A model generated the notes under the pieces. That model saw only the letters and a list, made by a program, of their open reading frames with translations, was not told the DNA's origin and made no database searches. The translations under genes and the position numbers were made by a program. A DNA stretch of 33,487 nt from JAVVUQ01 sp036653075 (GTDB lineage Bacteria > Bacillota > Clostridia > Christensenellales > CAG-314), in NCBI GenBank assembly GCA_036653075.1, contig JAVVUQ010000009.1:1-33487 (forward strand). The letters are read 5' to 3'. Positions 16,853 through 24,945 of the stretch are shown piece after piece (position 1 is the stretch's first letter; the number at the start of each line of letters is the position of its first letter).

Positions 16853-17664
16853 TTATTTTGCATTTTTCTCAATTTTTTTCGTTAATGCTTCAGCGAAAAA
16901 GGTTGCCACGTCATCTGCGTATGAATTTGCGCCGAATCCAGCGTCGTAGCCTAACTCTTTGGCTAATTCAAAAGTGATTCTTGCTCCGCCGCAAATTACA
17001 ATAAATCTGTTACGTAGTCCTTCCGCTTCAAGTAATTCAATTAATTCGGTTAAGTTTTGTATATGAACATCTTTTTGAGTTACAGTTTGAGAAACCAACA
17101 AGACATCTGCGTTCAGTTCAATTGCTTTAGCTATAANNNNNNNNNNATAAATTCCTCATTTGGAATTTGGCTTCCAAAATTGATAGCTTCAACCATTTCA
17201 TATCGCTCTAATCCGTAATGACCTGCAAAACCTTTTCTGTTCATAATAGCGTCAATTCCGACTGTATGCGCATCTGTTCCAGTAGACGCTCCAACTACAA
17301 CAATTTTTCTACCTATATTTTTACGTATATAATCGTCTGTTTCTTCCATTGTCATAGTGACTTGTTCAACAGCAGCAACTTTTAAAGATTCATAATCTAC
17401 GCACTGAGATGTGCTTCCGTACACAACATAAAAAGTAAACCCTTTATCTAAAGATTTTCTTAACGCTACATTAGGTTCAATCAATCCCATTTTTTCTGCA
17501 AGTAACGCTGCCGCTGCTGCGCCTTTATCGTCATTTTCTATTGGTAAAGTGAAACTCATTTGAACTTTTCCGTCGTTCATAGTGTCACCATATGGCTTCA
17601 AATGTTTCTTATCTAAAACTGTATCAAAATCTCTTTTATGAGTATTATATAATCCGCCGCTCAT
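16853..17664 (-). CDS. kamE: Lysine 5,6-aminomutase, beta subunit (interrupted only by an assembly gap)
   Basis: The cobalamin-binding subunit of lysine 5,6-aminomutase, which moves the terminal amino group of beta-lysine (or D-lysine) to give 3,5-diaminohexanoate (2,5-diaminohexanoate). The base-off B12 motif DAHTVG gives the cobalt ligand His133. Lys144 is the PLP lysine. Both match the numbering known for the enzyme when the ATG at 17664 is used. The ribosome site AAGGAGGT precedes it. The kamD stop overlaps the start by one base. Ten Ns at 17137-17146 split the frame. The two flanks share a 4-base overlap, and collapsing it restores one 265-residue protein reading NEEFIAKAIELNADV across the joint. 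I therefore call it intact. The C-terminal part (VSQTVTQKDVHIQNL) is conserved. Confidence 0.93.
17137..17146. other. Assembly gap of ten N within kamE
   Basis: Ten Ns separate CTATAA and ATAAATTCC on the plus strand. The two contig ends both carry ATAA, so the true gap is probably minus four bases, not ten. Confidence 0.9.
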
Positions 17665-19238
17665 CACTTTACCTCCTTATTACTTCTATTTTCAATTTTT
17701 AGCATTTCGTCAATAAATGGATTAAAATAAATTTCTGATTTTGCAAATACGCCAGCAAGTCCTTTTCCGCCATCTTCTTTTCTCTTAATATCAGCAAAAA
17801 TTCCTCTTTCAAGCGTTCCAAATAATCCGTATTTTTCAATTTCCATCAACAAATCCTTTGCTTTTTCCAATACCTCTTTTGCTCTATTTCTAATAATTCC
17901 GTTTTCTTTGAATTCTATTTCCTCGCCTAAATCTGCCATAGTAGTAAATATATACTGCGCATTTTCTATTGCTAAGGCTCTATCCGACATAAACGGAGTG
18001 TGTATCGCTTCGGTTAACATTCCAAGCAAATGCAATCTTTGCCCCGTCATAATAGTAACCATATTAAACAATGCGTCTTGAACATTTCCTTTAAATATAT
18101 TCCCCGTCATAAATTTTGTAGGCGGCATATATTTGAGGGGCGCATTTGGAAAAATTTCTCTTGCCGCTTCAGCTTGCGCTAATTCAAATAAAAATCCATT
18201 TTTTACATCAGGCGATATTTCAAATGCGTGTCCTAATCCCATTTGTTCTTTTGGAATTCCCGCCACTAAAGCAAACTGTTCGTTCATAAATTGCGACGCT
18301 AAAACAGTATGCGCTTCTTGTACGGCATCTGCCGTTGTCAAGTAATTATCCTCGCCCGTATTTATTATTACGCCAGCGTAACCATTAATAACACGTGAAA
18401 AATATTGGTCGACTATCGTGCGTTTCATATTTATATCTCTAAATAAAATACCATATAACGCATCGTTTAACATTACGTCTAACCGTTCAATTGCGCCCAT
18501 TGCAGCTATCTCAGGCATGCATAATCCCGAACAATAATTGCACAATCTTATATATCTTTTTAACTCCCTACCTGTTTCGTCTAACGCCGCTCTCATAAGT
18601 TTAAAGTTTTCTTGTGTAGCGTATGTTCCTCCAAAGCCTTCCGTCGTCGCTCCGTATGGTACATAATCAAGCAAACTTTGTCCTGTTGTCCTTATTACCG
18701 CTATTATATCTGCGCCCTGTTTAGCCGCCGCTCTCGCTTGTATTATATCTTCATAAATATTTCCTGTCGCTACAATACAATACAAATAAGGCGTTTTTTT
18801 ATCGCCAAATTCAGCTAACTGTGATTCTCTCTCGCCTCGTCTATTTTTGATTTTTTGTACAGATTTTTTTACGATAGACAATATATTATTATAAGCTTCC
18901 TCTTTTTTTATGCGTTTTACGCTTCCTATATCAAGCTCGCCATTACTTATCAATACTGCTATTTCTTGTGGAGTTTTTCCCGTCGACGCTATTGCGCAAC
19001 TCATAAAATAAGCCACACCGTCTCCCAACTCTCCTTTTTCATTTAGCTTATCAGCTACCACGTTTACAAGCGGCACCTCAAAAGCATTAACTCCATCTAT
19101 TCCAAGCAATCGTAAAACCGCTCGTTCAGTAGATATCGTCGTATGCGCATCAATAAAGTCTTGAGTACTTTCGGCTATGCGCATAGCATATCCCCTTGCC
19201 TCATTTATTACATTTTCATCTAATCCTAATTTTCCCAT
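17664..19238 (-). CDS. kamD: Lysine 5,6-aminomutase, alpha subunit
   Basis: The large TIM-barrel subunit (524 residues) of the B12- and PLP-dependent lysine 5,6-aminomutase; it holds the substrate while KamE carries cobalamin and the PLP lysine. Family marks: HTTISTERAVLRLLGIDG at the start, YCIVATGNIYEDIIQARAAA, VPYGATTEGFGGTYAT, NYCSGLCMPEIA and the C-terminal region GIFADIKR. I use the ATG at 19238 because GGAG (19248-19245) is six bases upstream of it; the first in-frame ATG (19250) has no site and would contain the ribosome site. It is 387 bases... counted from the kamA stop to this start the spacer is 364 bases, long for one operon. The kamE start overlaps its stop. Confidence 0.94.
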   Translation of the reverse strand: MGKLGLDENVINEARGYAMRIAESTQDFIDAHTTISTERAVLRLLGIDGVNAFEVPLVNVVADKLNEKGELGDGVAYFMSCAIASTGKTPQEIAVLISNGELDIGSVKRIKKEEAYNNILSIVKKSVQKIKNRRGERESQLAEFGDKKTPYLYCIVATGNIYEDIIQARAAAKQGADIIAVIRTTGQSLLDYVPYGATTEGFGGTYATQENFKLMRAALDETGRELKRYIRLCNYCSGLCMPEIAAMGAIERLDVMLNDALYGILFRDINMKRTIVDQYFSRVINGYAGVIINTGEDNYLTTADAVQEAHTVLASQFMNEQFALVAGIPKEQMGLGHAFEISPDVKNGFLFELAQAEAAREIFPNAPLKYMPPTKFMTGNIFKGNVQDALFNMVTIMTGQRLHLLGMLTEAIHTPFMSDRALAIENAQYIFTTMADLGEEIEFKENGIIRNRAKEVLEKAKDLLMEIEKYGLFGTLERGIFADIKRKEDGGKGLAGVFAKSEIYFNPFIDEMLKIENRSNKEVK

Positions 19239-19602
19239 ATCGTTCTCCATTTAATTGCATAACAAAAAAGTCCTCTTTACAATTTTACTTATATCGCAAT
19301 TTATATAGCAACATCGCTTTAATAGACTCTTTTATAGCAGATTCTAAATACTTTTGCCTTTATCTTTATTATAATCATTATTTCATAATATTAACGACAT
19401 AAACAACATTAAAAACACTAATAATTTTAAATATTTATAAAAACAATTTATTTAGAATCTGCATACTTATTTATACTCAATACTTCATTTTTTTATTTTT
19501 TATTAATTCGACGAATCTGTTATAATTCTATTAATACAATAAAATATTTATAAAAATTGTTTTATATAATATTTCGTATTGTATGTTTATTATAAAAATA
19601 AT
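19239..19602. other. 364-base spacer between kamA and kamD with a 12-bp inverted repeat
   Basis: No ORF of merit is present. GCAGATTCTAAA (19337-19348) has its exact complement TTTAGAATCTGC at 19451-19462, so a 126-base segment is bounded by inverted repeats. In many lysine-fermenting bacteria the kamB/kamC genes lie between kamA and kamD; here nothing of them remains visible. No consensus promoter for kamDE was found. Confidence 0.6.
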
Positions 19603-20844
19603 TTATTCGTGGTTGTTTCTTTTATTTCTAAGTAAGTCTTTTGGTTCTATACTCAGTTTTTTGCCCTGTTCTAACATTGCAATACCATCTAAATCGTCAA
19701 CACGTTTTCCTGTGCAAACGTCGCAATGGCATGTTTCTTCGTAATGTGTAGGTTGTGTATATGATGTAATAACGCCTTCATAGTTACGTAAAATTACTTT
19801 ACTTGCTGTTTGGCTTATTAAATAATTAGGCATTACTGGAATTTTGCCGCCGCCGCCTGGAGCGTCAACTACAAACGTTGGAACGCAAAAACCACTTGTA
19901 TGTCCTCTAAGCGCTTCTATTATTTCAATACCTTTAGCCACAGGAGTGCGGAAATGTTCCAATCCTTCGCTCAAATCACATTGATAAATATAATAAGGAC
20001 GCACACGTATTTTTACAAGTTTATGCACAAGTTCTCTCATAACGTGAACGCAATCGTTTACGCCTGCAAGTAACACGCTTTGATTACCAAGCGGAATTCC
20101 TGCGTCAGCTAACATAGCGCAAGCGCGAGCGCTTTCTTCGGTAACTTCGTTTGGATGATTAAAGTGCGTGTTTAGCCATATTGGATGATACTTTTTCAGC
20201 ATATTGCATAATTCAGGTGTTATTCTTTGTGGCAAGACTACTGGTGTTCTCGAACCAATTCTAATAATTTCAACGTGTTCAATTGCTCTGATTTTTGAAA
20301 TGATATATTCCAAATTAGCGTCTGAAAGCACTAACGGGTCGCCGCCTGAAAGTAAAACGTCCCTAACTTCTGTGTGCTTTTTAATGTATTCTATACATTT
20401 TTCTATTTGTTCCATTGGTAAAGCTTGGTCGTGCTGTCCAGCAAACCTACGTCTTGTACAATGACGACAATACATACTGCATTGGTCGGTAACAAGCAAT
20501 AATACTCTATCTGGATATCTATGTGTCAATCCCTTTACTGTTGTATCCGTATCTTCGTGTAAAGGATCGCATAAATCAGCTTTACTCATATATAATTCTA
20601 AAGCTGTTGGTACTGCTTGCCTTCTTATTGGGTCATACGGATCATCAAGATTTATTAATGAAAGATAATAGGGCGTAATCTTCATACGTAGTTTTTCCAA
20701 ACAACGTTTTACGCCTTCTTCTTCGTCTTTAGTCAATGTTAGATACTTTTTAAGCTCATCTACTGTGGAAATACGATTCTTCATCTGCCATTCCCAATTG
20801 TTCCAATCTTCTCTTTTTACACTATCAAAAATTTTATTAGCCAT
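19603..20844 (-). CDS. kamA: L-lysine 2,3-aminomutase
   Basis: A 413-residue radical-SAM, PLP-dependent enzyme converting L-lysine to L-beta-lysine, the first step of lysine fermentation. Seen: the cluster motif CSMYCRHC with Cys122, Cys126 and Cys129; the PLP lysine Lys334 in PGGGGK; substrate-binding Asp290 and Asp327; zinc cysteines Cys265, Cys372, Cys374 and Cys377 (CHCDVC). Every one lies three residues before its counterpart in the Clostridium subterminale enzyme, so the site is complete. GGAGG is about 12 bases before the ATG. It lies fourth in the operon, after kdd. Confidence 0.97.
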   Translation of the reverse strand: MANKIFDSVKREDWNNWEWQMKNRISTVDELKKYLTLTKDEEEGVKRCLEKLRMKITPYYLSLINLDDPYDPIRRQAVPTALELYMSKADLCDPLHEDTDTTVKGLTHRYPDRVLLLVTDQCSMYCRHCTRRRFAGQHDQALPMEQIEKCIEYIKKHTEVRDVLLSGGDPLVLSDANLEYIISKIRAIEHVEIIRIGSRTPVVLPQRITPELCNMLKKYHPIWLNTHFNHPNEVTEESARACAMLADAGIPLGNQSVLLAGVNDCVHVMRELVHKLVKIRVRPYYIYQCDLSEGLEHFRTPVAKGIEIIEALRGHTSGFCVPTFVVDAPGGGGKIPVMPNYLISQTASKVILRNYEGVITSYTQPTHYEETCHCDVCTGKRVDDLDGIAMLEQGKKLSIEPKDLLRNKRNNHE

Positions 20845-21056
20845 AAATATTTCTATCCTCCGTTAACTCACAATAGTAATCAATACGCAATAATTTTATA
20901 CTAATTATTATAATAAATATAAATTGTCACATTGATAAATTTTATATCGATATAATCAAATGATAATATTATATCAGTGAAAAATAGCATAATAATATAT
21001 AATTATTAAAATATCTTCCACTGAATTTTATCACTAATCTTTAAATTTTATTTGTT

Positions 21057-21082
21057 AAAGTCAACGATATAATATTGACTTT
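21057..21082 (-). other. Hairpin just after kdd, inside the operon
   Basis: AAAGTCAA (21057-21064) and TTGACTTT (21075-21082) are perfect complements with a 10-base loop, 13 bases after the kdd stop. No proper U-tract follows on the minus strand, so it may be an RNA-processing or 3'-end stabilising element, or a weak internal terminator, rather than a full terminator. Confidence 0.5.
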
Positions 21083-21095
21083 TACGTGTTAGTTA

Positions 21096-22139
21096 TTATG
21101 CTTTATATGTTTCTTCAAAAAGTTGTCTAATCTTTTCACTTTCACGTAATTCGCTTAAAGTAATTTCTGCGTGGTTTTTAGTATAGCCATTACCAATAAT
21201 CATATCAACGTCTTTGCCTACGCCTTCTGCGCCCAAAGCCGCTTTTGTAAAGCTTGTAGCCATTGAGAAAAAGTAAACCTTTCCGCCGTCACGAACAGGT
21301 AAAATACAAGCCATTTCTGTGTTTGGCGTATTTACGCACGAAATAGATATATCATATTCCTTTCCGTTGTTAGCTTTTAAAGCAGCATCTAAAACTGCTA
21401 CTGGTTCTGTTGCGGACGCAATAATAACTTCAGTCGCTACGCCTAAATCCATTAACTTTTTAACGTCTCTTTCTTTTCTTACTAAAGCTATGACTTTACC
21501 CGTTTTTCCTGCGCGTTTTAATGCTTCATAACAACATAATACGCCTGATTTCCCCGCTGCGCCAAGTACTAATACACTGTCGCCCTCGTTAACTAATTTA
21601 CGTACTTGCGCTGGAGCGCCTGCTACGTCAAGCGCAGCTAAAGCTAATGCTTCTGGCATATCGTTTGGCAATTTTGCATATATTCCCGATTCAAATAATA
21701 CCGCTTTCGCAACAACGTCTACACGGTCAATACTCTTATGAACTGCAACAATTTTTTCAATCTTTAACGGTGTCAATGACAATGAAACAAGTGAAGCTAT
21801 CTTATCGCCAACCTTTAAATCCCTGTCTTTTAACGCCGAACCAATATGCGCAATTCGTCCAATAAACATTCCGCCTGAACCTGTTACTGGATTTTGCATT
21901 TTGCCTCTTTCGCCTACTATCTCTATAATCTTAGCTGCGATTTTTGCTTCATCCCCACCCTCGGATTCCTTGATTTGCGTAAAGGATGCCGAATCTATAT
22001 TCAAACTGATAACATCGCATATGATTTCGTTATCATAAAGCTTTTCCATATCATTATCAATCTTTTGCGCCGCTTGTGTTAAAACACCTTGTGGCTCAAT
22101 TACTCTGTGTATTCCATACTTGTTTCCTTTTAATTCCAT
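21096..22139 (-). CDS. kdd: L-erythro-3,5-diaminohexanoate dehydrogenase
   Basis: A 347-residue oxidoreductase that deaminates 3,5-diaminohexanoate to 3-keto-5-aminohexanoate, giving ammonia and reduced pyridine nucleotide; the third step of the pathway. Seen: an MDR-like fold with an N-terminal catalytic part (1-170) and a Rossmann domain starting VLVLGAAGKSGVLCCYEAL (about 189-207), with VIALVRKERD forming the next strand. It lacks the zinc-site pattern of ordinary alcohol dehydrogenases. AAGGAG precedes the ATG. Its identity rests on both sequence pattern and position between kce and kamA. Confidence 0.93.
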   Translation of the reverse strand: MELKGNKYGIHRVIEPQGVLTQAAQKIDNDMEKLYDNEIICDVISLNIDSASFTQIKESEGGDEAKIAAKIIEIVGERGKMQNPVTGSGGMFIGRIAHIGSALKDRDLKVGDKIASLVSLSLTPLKIEKIVAVHKSIDRVDVVAKAVLFESGIYAKLPNDMPEALALAALDVAGAPAQVRKLVNEGDSVLVLGAAGKSGVLCCYEALKRAGKTGKVIALVRKERDVKKLMDLGVATEVIIASATEPVAVLDAALKANNGKEYDISISCVNTPNTEMACILPVRDGGKVYFFSMATSFTKAALGAEGVGKDVDMIIGNGYTKNHAEITLSELRESEKIRQLFEETYKA

Positions 22140-22228
22140 AATTTTATTCTCCTTAATATATTTTATTATTATTTTCGCCTTTTAATATTGTTTTTTAACA
22201 CTTTATCTTTATTTATTATTAGTTTATT

Positions 22229-23047
22229 TTATTTAAGTCCTAATATTACTCTCGCTTCCGCTGGAGTCGCTATTTCTCTACCTAATTGTTTGGCAATATT
22301 TACTATACGCTCAACAAATTCTGCGTTACTGTTTGCTGGAACACCCTTTGCAATATTAACATTATCTTCAAATCCAACTCTAACGTGCCCGCCAAGCAAT
22401 ATCGACATAACATTCATATATAGTTGCGCTCTACCTACGCCCGATACCGTAAATGTACTTCCATTTGGTATACTCTCTGCCATAAATAATAAATCTCGTG
22501 GCGTTCCACTTATTCCACCATTAACTCCCATTACAAAGTTAAAATGCATTGGCGTTTTGATTATACCTTTTTTACTCAATCTAATCGCCATATCTATCAT
22601 TCCTTTATCAAAAACTTCAACCTCTGGCTTAATCCCTAACGAATTCATTTGATTAGCAAAATTAATAATTGTATTTTCTGTATTAACAAAAATATCATCA
22701 CCGCCAAAATTACAAGTTCCACAATCAAGCGTTGCCATTTCTGGGTGTAATGTTATTGGCTCAAGCCTTTCTGCATCGGTCATTCCCACAGCGCCGCCTG
22801 TGCTTGGTTGAATAATAACGTCTGGACATTTCTCACGTATCGCTTTAATGCATTCGTCAAATCTTTCAGCTTTTTGTGTTGGCGTTCCATCATCGTTGCG
22901 TACGTGTAAATGTATTATCGCCGCGCCCGCTTGATTGGCTTTGTACGCTTCATCCGCTATTTCTGCAACAGTGTACGGAACAGCTTTGTTATGCTCTTTT
23001 GTTACCTCTGCGCCACATATAGCTGCAGTTATAATTAATTTTTCCAT
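22229..23047 (-). CDS. kce: 3-keto-5-aminohexanoate cleavage enzyme
   Basis: A 272-residue zinc enzyme of the BKACE family. It condenses 3-keto-5-aminohexanoate with acetyl-CoA and cleaves it to acetoacetate and 3-aminobutyryl-CoA. The zinc histidines are His46 and His48 in HLHVR, at the same numbers as in the characterised enzyme; the third ligand is probably Glu227 in VGFEDN. QPSTGG and the CGTCNFGGD segment are also typical. GAGGTG is four bases before the ATG. BKACE members vary in substrate; the neighbours fix this one as Kce. Confidence 0.95.
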   Translation of the reverse strand: MEKLIITAAICGAEVTKEHNKAVPYTVAEIADEAYKANQAGAAIIHLHVRNDDGTPTQKAERFDECIKAIREKCPDVIIQPSTGGAVGMTDAERLEPITLHPEMATLDCGTCNFGGDDIFVNTENTIINFANQMNSLGIKPEVEVFDKGMIDMAIRLSKKGIIKTPMHFNFVMGVNGGISGTPRDLLFMAESIPNGSTFTVSGVGRAQLYMNVMSILLGGHVRVGFEDNVNIAKGVPANSNAEFVERIVNIAKQLGREIATPAEARVILGLK

Positions 23048-23218
23048 TTTTCACCTCACGCTTAATGTTTTATTTTTCCTTTTCACAATCTTTAACTATT
23101 TATAATTGCTAATAATTTCCAATCACCAAAATTTGCCAATAATTCATAATTATCGCTCTATTTAATCATTTTACTAATACTATCAATAAATAATTCTAAT
23201 TTTACTTAATTATCGTAT

Positions 23219-23605
23219 TTAATTGTTGTTTCTTTGTTTATCTTTTGGTACTACGCAAGTACCGCTTGCTCTACAAACTAAAATAGGTTCAGCTAAAACG
23301 TCACATGCGCTGTCATTAATGTCAGGGCGAGGCGCAATAACTTTGTACGCTTCAAAATTCATTTTTCTTGAGCTGTTACCAACTTTTACTATCTCGCCAG
23401 TCGCTTCAATATAATCACCAGCATATACAGGAGCTTTAAATTCAACACTATCATAAGCGCAGAATAATCCCTCATCACCATCTTGCTTAATAAGTAATTC
23501 AGTCGCTACATCGCCAAATAATTGCAACATCTTTGCGCCATCTACTAAATTACCGCCATAATGCGCATCGTGCGCTCCCATTCTCAACCTAATCATTGCT
23601 TTCAT
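23219..23605 (-). CDS. kal: 3-aminobutyryl-CoA ammonia lyase
   Basis: A 128-residue hot-dog-fold enzyme that removes ammonia from 3-aminobutyryl-CoA to give crotonyl-CoA, which feeds butyrate formation. Seen: MIRLRMGAHDAHYGGNLVDGA at the N-terminus, where the catalytic acidic residues lie, then VEFKAPVYAGDYIEATGEI, the central hot-dog strand pattern. AAGGAG is well placed before the ATG. It is the first gene behind the lysine riboswitch; a start with the fifth enzyme of the pathway is unusual. Confidence 0.93.
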   Translation of the reverse strand: MKAMIRLRMGAHDAHYGGNLVDGAKMLQLFGDVATELLIKQDGDEGLFCAYDSVEFKAPVYAGDYIEATGEIVKVGNSSRKMNFEAYKVIAPRPDINDSACDVLAEPILVCRASGTCVVPKDKQRNNN

Positions 23606-23663
23606 AATATTCTCCTTTTATCTTAATAATGTATTTATATAATTATTGACCTGTATTATATCG

Positions 23664-23704
23664 AAAATAAAAAGCGCTGATATTAGAAAAACTAAAATCA
23701 GCGC
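23664..23704 (-). terminator. Riboswitch-controlled intrinsic terminator before kal
   Basis: On the minus strand GCGCTGAT (23704-23697) pairs with ATCAGCGC (23681-23674); after one U-U mismatch a further four pairs (TTAG/CTAA) close a 5-base loop. TTTTTATTTT follows (23673-23664). It starts one base after helix P5 of the aptamer, and its 5' arm is also the 3' strand of P1. Confidence 0.93.
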
Positions 23705-23872
23705 ATCACAAATTACATTCCTTTTTGTGACAGTGATAAGGTACTAAACCCAACCCCCAAGCTACTCGCTTCCGCAAACGAATACTTTCGGCGCAATCAC
23801 ATTCAGCTTTTGCAGAATACGGAATTCTATCGCATAAACTTACCTTGACTAACGCACCTCTATTATTAAACT
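23688..23872 (-). promoter_or_regulatory. Lysine riboswitch (L box) controlling lysine fermentation
   Basis: The conserved aptamer elements occur in order on the minus strand: AGAGGTGCG (23861-23853), GCTGAA then GCGCCGAAAG (23806-23785), TTGGGGGTTGGG (23760-23749) and ACTGTCAC (23734-23727). The last match the known Thermotoga and Bacillus lysine aptamers closely. P4 is GGTTGGGT/ACCTTATC and P5 is TCACAAA/TTTGTGA (23730-23724/23712-23706). The usual AAGAGTA loop-E motif is altered to CAAGGTAAG. P1 can be AGTTTAATAATAG (23872-23860) with CTGATTTTAG (23701-23692) plus following bases, with some mismatches. That 3' strand is the terminator's 5' arm, so ligand-stabilised P1 should prevent termination. 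Confidence 0.9.
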
Positions 23873-23932
23873 ATGAATCTATTAAACAAAAACGTTAACA
23901 TCGTTTTATCACCATCTTCATTTAACGCTTTT

Positions 23933-23961
23933 ATAATACCATAATATTTACCATTTGTCAA
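23933..23961 (-). promoter_or_regulatory. Promoter of the lysine fermentation operon
   Basis: Minus strand: perfect TTGACA (23961-23956), exactly 17 bases, then TATTAT (23938-23933). Initiation near 23927 gives a leader of about 320 bases that contains the whole riboswitch and terminator. Confidence 0.85.
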
Positions 23962-23986
23962 TAATTAAATAGGGGGTATCCAACTT

Positions 23987-23998
23987 GTGACGTATCAC
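23987..23998. promoter_or_regulatory. GTGA-N4-TCAC palindrome upstream of the lysine operon promoter
   Basis: GTGACGTATCAC forms a dyad centred about 65 bases before the predicted start, a spacing typical for activators of the CRP/FNR family, whose half-sites it resembles. The half-sites are short (4 bp), so it may be chance. Confidence 0.35.
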
Positions 23999-24071
23999 TT
24001 ATCTAATTCAATACATTGAAAAAGTAGCTTTCTTTGAATTTTTAATTTAATTTTTACTTAAAACTTTAAAT

Positions 24072-24103
24072 AATCTCTTTAAATTAAAAAATTTAAAGAG
24101 ATT
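24072..24103 (-). terminator. Long hairpin after mrp, probable terminator
   Basis: AATCTCTTTAAATT (24072-24085) and AATTTAAAGAGATT (24090-24103) are perfect 14-base complements with an AAAA loop, 12 bases after the mrp stop. The downstream U-tract on the minus strand is poor (TATTTAAAGTTTT). Confidence 0.7.
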
Positions 24104-24114
24104 GTAATATTTGA

Positions 24115-24945
24115 TTAATATTTCATTATAGCGTTGATAGTTTCAATTAAAAAGTCTGCGTTAATACTTTCAATGTTTCCTTCATCGCAAGCTTTTGCCA
24201 TTTCGGAATTTATTGGAATTTTAGATAATACTGACAATCCAAAGTTTGACGCAACTTCTGACGCTTTGCTCTTTCCAAAAACTTCTATTTGCTCATTACA
24301 GCAAGGGCATTTCAAATAACTCATATTTTCTACAATACCAACTATTGGTATATTCATCATATTTGCCATTTTTACTGCTTTTTCTACTATCATTGATACT
24401 AAATCTTGTGGTGTTGTAACAACAATTATTCCATCAATTTTAATTGATTGAAATACTGTCAACGCCACATCGCCTGTGCCTGGAGGCATATCCACAAACA
24501 TATAATCTACGTCGCCCCAAATTACATCTGTCCAAAATTGACTTACCATTCCCGCTATAAGCGGTCCTCTCCATAACACTGGGTCGTTTTCATTTTCTAA
24601 CATTAAATTAGCCGACATTATTTTGATTCCATGACATGTAACTTTAGGGAAAATACCATATTCGTCGCCCGTACAATTTCCTTTTATTCCAAACATCTTC
24701 GGAATAGATGGTCCTGTTATATCCGCATCTAATATCGCTGTTTTTTTACCTTGTTTTGCCGACATTGAAGCTAATAAACTTGTTACTAATGACTTCCCTA
24801 CTCCACCTTTTCCACTTACAACACCAAATACTTTTTTGATATTCGATAATTCATGTGTCTTTTCGTATGGTATCTTTTCTTCTTTATTTTCGTTTTCTTC
24901 ACATTCCACACTACAACTATCACAATTGTGATCACATTCTTTCAT
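24115..24945 (-). CDS. mrp: Mrp/NBP35-type P-loop ATPase, iron-sulfur carrier
   Basis: A 276-residue ATPase of the Mrp/ApbC/NBP35 family, which carries and transfers [4Fe-4S] clusters. Seen: the deviant Walker A GKGGVGKS (45-52), DADITGPSIPKMFG (73-86), DMPPGTGDV (152-160) and the bridging-cluster motif CPCC (213-216). The N-terminus is cysteine-rich (Cys4, Cys8, Cys11, Cys15), as in many anaerobe members, and may hold a second cluster. AAGGAG is five bases before the ATG. No iron-sulfur biogenesis genes adjoin it; the fumarase and KamA in this window are examples of possible clients. Confidence 0.93.
   Translation of the reverse strand: MKECDHNCDSCSVECEENENKEEKIPYEKTHELSNIKKVFGVVSGKGGVGKSLVTSLLASMSAKQGKKTAILDADITGPSIPKMFGIKGNCTGDEYGIFPKVTCHGIKIMSANLMLENENDPVLWRGPLIAGMVSQFWTDVIWGDVDYMFVDMPPGTGDVALTVFQSIKIDGIIVVTTPQDLVSMIVEKAVKMANMMNIPIVGIVENMSYLKCPCCNEQIEVFGKSKASEVASNFGLSVLSKIPINSEMAKACDEGNIESINADFLIETINAIMKY

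Noticed and set aside
16853..17664. Frameshifted or split kamE pseudogene
   Set aside because: The break coincides exactly with a ten-N scaffold gap whose flanks overlap by four bases; merging them gives an intact conserved protein.
22188..22652. 154-codon ORF on the plus strand
   Set aside because: It is antisense to kce and starts inside the kdd-kce spacer; kce is well conserved on the minus strand.
23688..23872. Cobalamin riboswitch, considered because the operon encodes a B12 enzyme
   Set aside because: The B12-box pattern (GCCACTG and the AATCC/CTGCCC-type blocks) is absent, whereas the lysine aptamer blocks occur in order.
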